This document shows positions 31,772-33,536 of a stretch of 33,536 nucleotides of DNA, in pieces. Where the stretch lies: positions 1 to 33,536 of the forward strand of contig JBBSGD010000020.1 in assembly GCA_038254435.1 (NCBI GenBank), read 5' to 3'. The notes beneath the pieces were generated by a model. It searched no databases. It had not been told where the DNA came from and worked only from the letters and a program-made list of their open reading frames with translations. The stretch is from JBBSGD01 sp038254435. GTDB lineage: Bacteria > Actinomycetota > CADDZG01 > WHSQ01. Numbering within the stretch: position 1 is the stretch's first letter; each line of letters starts with the position of its first letter. Made by a program: the position numbers and the translations under genes.

Positions 31772-32928
31772 AGACGCTCTACCACCATTGCCATTCCCTG
31801 TCCGCCGCCGACGCACATGGTGGCGAGGCCGATGGTTCCGCGTGACTCGCGGAGCCCGTTGAGCAGGGTGCACATGATGCGAGCCCCGGTCATGCCGTAG
31901 GGGTGCCCGAGGGCGATCGCCCCGCCGTGCGCGTTGAAGCGTTCGTCGAACGGGTCGATCCCGACCTCGCGGCACACGGGTATGACCTGGGCGGCGAAGG
32001 CCTCGTTGAGCTCCATTGCGTCCACGTCGTCGATGGACATGCCCGCTTGCTTGAGGACCTTTCCTACCGCCTCGATCGGCCCGATGCCCATGATCTCGGG
32101 AGCGACTCCGGAGACGGAGGAGGCGATGATCCGGGCGATGGGGGTGGCGCCCACCTGGCGAGCACGCTCCTCGCTCATGACGAGCACTGCCGCGGCGCCG
32201 TCGTTAAGAGGGCACGAGTTGCCGGCCGTGACGACTCCGTCGGGGTCGAAGGCGGGCTGCAGCTCGGCCAGCTTGGCAAGGGAGGAGCTCGGCCGGGGCC
32301 CGTCGTCCCGGTCCACGACGGTGCCGTCCTCCTTGGTGTAGCAAGAGATCTCGGCGGCGAAGAACCCCGACTGCTGAGCCGCTACCGCGCGCTCCTGCGA
32401 GCGCTGGGCAAAGGCGTCGAGCTCGGCGCGCTGAAGCTCGTACCTGTGCGCCACGTTCTCTGCGGTCATGCCCATCAGGATGTAGACGTTGGCGATCGGG
32501 GCATCGTCGCCCGACAGCTTCGGATGGAGCTCGCCGGCGTCCTTGGGATAGCCGTCGACCTGCGAGATGGACTCCACTCCGCCGGCAACGTAGACGTCGC
32601 CTTCGCCCGCTTTGATGGCATGAAAGGCCATGCGGATCGTCTGCAAGCTCGACGCGCAGAAGCGGTTGACCGTGGTGCCGGGGACGTGTTGCGGAAGCCC
32701 GGCGAGAAGGGCGACGCGTCGGCCGAGGTTCATGCCCTGCTTCTGCTCGGGAAAGCCGCAGCCGATCATCACGTCGACTACCTCGCCGGGGTCTACCTCG
32801 GGTACCTTGGCGACGACGTCTCTGACGGCGAACGCAGCGAGATCGTCGGGGCGCACGTCGAGCAGCGAGCCCTTCTTTGCCCTGCCGATGGGAGTGCGGC
32901 TTGCCGCCACGATTACCGCCTCTGACAT
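31765..32928 (-). CDS. Thiolase (acetyl-CoA C-acyltransferase)
   Basis: ATG 32926-32928 with GAGG seven bases upstream gives MSEAVIVAASRTPIG and 387 residues, a standard thiolase length. The active-site residues are C91 (NRFCASSLQ), H342 (GAIALGHPYG) and C372 (MCVGGGQG), with NAHGG just before. Thiolases cleave 3-ketoacyl-CoA in beta-oxidation or condense two acetyl-CoA. The direction and chain length cannot be decided here, as no 3-hydroxyacyl-CoA dehydrogenase or enoyl-CoA hydratase is adjacent. It is convergent with the receiver-domain gene and divergent from the thermonuclease. Confidence 0.92.
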   Translation of the reverse strand: MSEAVIVAASRTPIGRAKKGSLLDVRPDDLAAFAVRDVVAKVPEVDPGEVVDVMIGCGFPEQKQGMNLGRRVALLAGLPQHVPGTTVNRFCASSLQTIRMAFHAIKAGEGDVYVAGGVESISQVDGYPKDAGELHPKLSGDDAPIANVYILMGMTAENVAHRYELQRAELDAFAQRSQERAVAAQQSGFFAAEISCYTKEDGTVVDRDDGPRPSSSLAKLAELQPAFDPDGVVTAGNSCPLNDGAAAVLVMSEERARQVGATPIARIIASSVSGVAPEIMGIGPIEAVGKVLKQAGMSIDDVDAMELNEAFAAQVIPVCREVGIDPFDERFNAHGGAIALGHPYGMTGARIMCTLLNGLRESRGTIGLATMCVGGGQGMAMVVERLA

Positions 32929-33081
32929 GTTCTGGCCTCGTTTCGTTGTAGGTGGCGCCCGGCCCAACCGCCCGATCGCCGGTGAGTCAGACGTTCCACT
33001 TGTGAGACTACGGCCGGAGAGCGCCTGCGCGTGCGCTGCGTCACAGGGGGCATGATCGTTCTTGCTCTAGCGTGGTCCTTG

Positions 33082-33536
33082 ATGTCCCTGCCTCTGCGCG
33101 CCGCAGTCTGTGCCCTCCTTGTCATCCTGGCGAGCTGCTCGGCCCCCGTGAACCTGTCGCTGCAAGCGCCCGCCACCGCGCCCGGCGAGCCTCCCGGCTA
33201 CGACAGCGCCACAGTTCTGCGGGTGGTGGACGGCGACACCATCGACGTGCGGATCGACGCGGTAACACCGGGCCCGGGCGCCGGCGACGTCACCGTGGGG
33301 AGCCGCTACCGCGTACGGTTTCTGGGCATCGACACGCCCGAGACCGTCAAGCCGGGCACGCCTGTGCAATGCTACGGACGCCAAGCCTCGGCTGCGACGC
33401 ACGCCCTCCTGGACGGCGCCTCGGTGCGCCTCGTCAAAGATATCGAGGAGACCGATCAGTACGACAGGCTGCTGCGCTACGTCTACCTCGGCGACGAGAT
33501 GGCCAACGCGAGGCTGGTAGTGAACGGCTATGCCTA
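33082..33536 (+). CDS. Thermonuclease-like (SNase) lipoprotein, 3' end outside the window
   Basis: From ATG 33082 the protein opens with a classic lipoprotein signal, MSLPLRAAVCALLVILASC, with the lipobox cysteine at residue 19. After a Pro/Ala linker the staphylococcal-nuclease fold begins at TVLRVVDGDTIDV (D52), then VRFLGIDTPE (R79, D84, E87) and DQYDRLLRYVYL (second catalytic Arg). These match the calcium-binding and catalytic residues of the family. The product is expected to be anchored outside the membrane and to cut DNA or RNA. TAGCGT (33068-33073) could be a -10 box for a leaderless message. An upstream in-frame ATG at 33052 behind AGGGGG is possible but would give an odd signal peptide. 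At least 151 codons are visible and the C-terminus is cut off by the window. Confidence 0.8.
   Translation, partial: MSLPLRAAVCALLVILASCSAPVNLSLQAPATAPGEPPGYDSATVLRVVDGDTIDVRIDAVTPGPGAGDVTVGSRYRVRFLGIDTPETVKPGTPVQCYGRQASAATHALLDGASVRLVKDIEETDQYDRLLRYVYLGDEMANARLVVNGYA

Noticed and set aside
29381..31975. An 864-codon minus-strand frame over the GH13, reductase and receiver genes
   Set aside because: It has no recognisable domain, shares the strand with the true reductase in a different frame, and shows the Arg-rich composition of a shadow frame.
1..33536. tRNA, rRNA, CRISPR arrays, SOS (GAACN4GTTC) boxes upstream of the repair genes
   Set aside because: Looked for by eye and none found. Weak matches were not convincing enough to list.

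Overview
The window is high-GC DNA with dense genes, many GTG starts and 4-base stop/start overlaps. A deep-branching or uncultured actinobacterium is the best guess. This rests on an AdnA/AdnB-type helicase-nuclease pair, a full-length Lhr helicase overlapping a Nei-type glycosylase, a homodimeric AceE pyruvate dehydrogenase, a Tat-exported lipoprotein sugar-binding protein, and several genes that appear to have leaderless promoters (TANNNT about 7 bases before the start codon). No rRNA, tRNA or CRISPR array was seen, so the placement stays tentative.

Left edge (1-2800): the first 37 bases on the minus strand read as the N-terminus of an IS110-family transposase. Upstream of it lies about 240 bases of gene-free, hairpin-rich DNA, with a 175-base segment bounded by an 8-base inverted repeat. 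This is where an IS110 left end would encode its bridge RNA. Next come an unrecognised two-gene minus-strand operon (two-helix membrane protein plus a 57-residue coiled-coil protein) and an MFS drug-efflux-type transporter interrupted by a frameshift at a run of six G.

DNA repair block (3000-9250 and 12940-18250): adnA and adnB are translationally coupled and should form a double-strand-break resection machine. Further on, lhr overlaps nei, which is base-excision repair. Between them sit a Phd/VapC toxin-antitoxin pair, a type II NADH dehydrogenase (minus) and a divergent CPA1 cation/proton antiporter (plus).

Central metabolism (18259-21444): a small single-CBS protein is followed by aceE. 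A TTGTC-C-GACAA palindrome sits just upstream of aceE and fits the operator class of FadR/PdhR/LldR-type GntR regulators.

Sugar locus (21399-30298): two divergent operons share a 205-base control region. The minus operon holds an ABC ATPase, a PfkB sugar kinase and a debranching-enzyme-like glucosidase whose C-terminus is cut short against aceE. The plus operon holds a lipoprotein binding protein, two permeases and a GH13 alpha-glucosidase. Together they describe import of an alpha-glucoside, intracellular hydrolysis and phosphorylation of a released sugar, possibly fructose. An AACCGGTT palindrome of LacI-operator type lies in the control region, but no LacI gene is present in the window.

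Right edge (30298-33536): an aldo/keto reductase, a stand-alone receiver-domain protein, a thiolase and the start of a lipoprotein thermonuclease that runs off the window. The convergent pairs here end in hairpins; in the receiver/thiolase pair the hairpin stem contains both stop codons.
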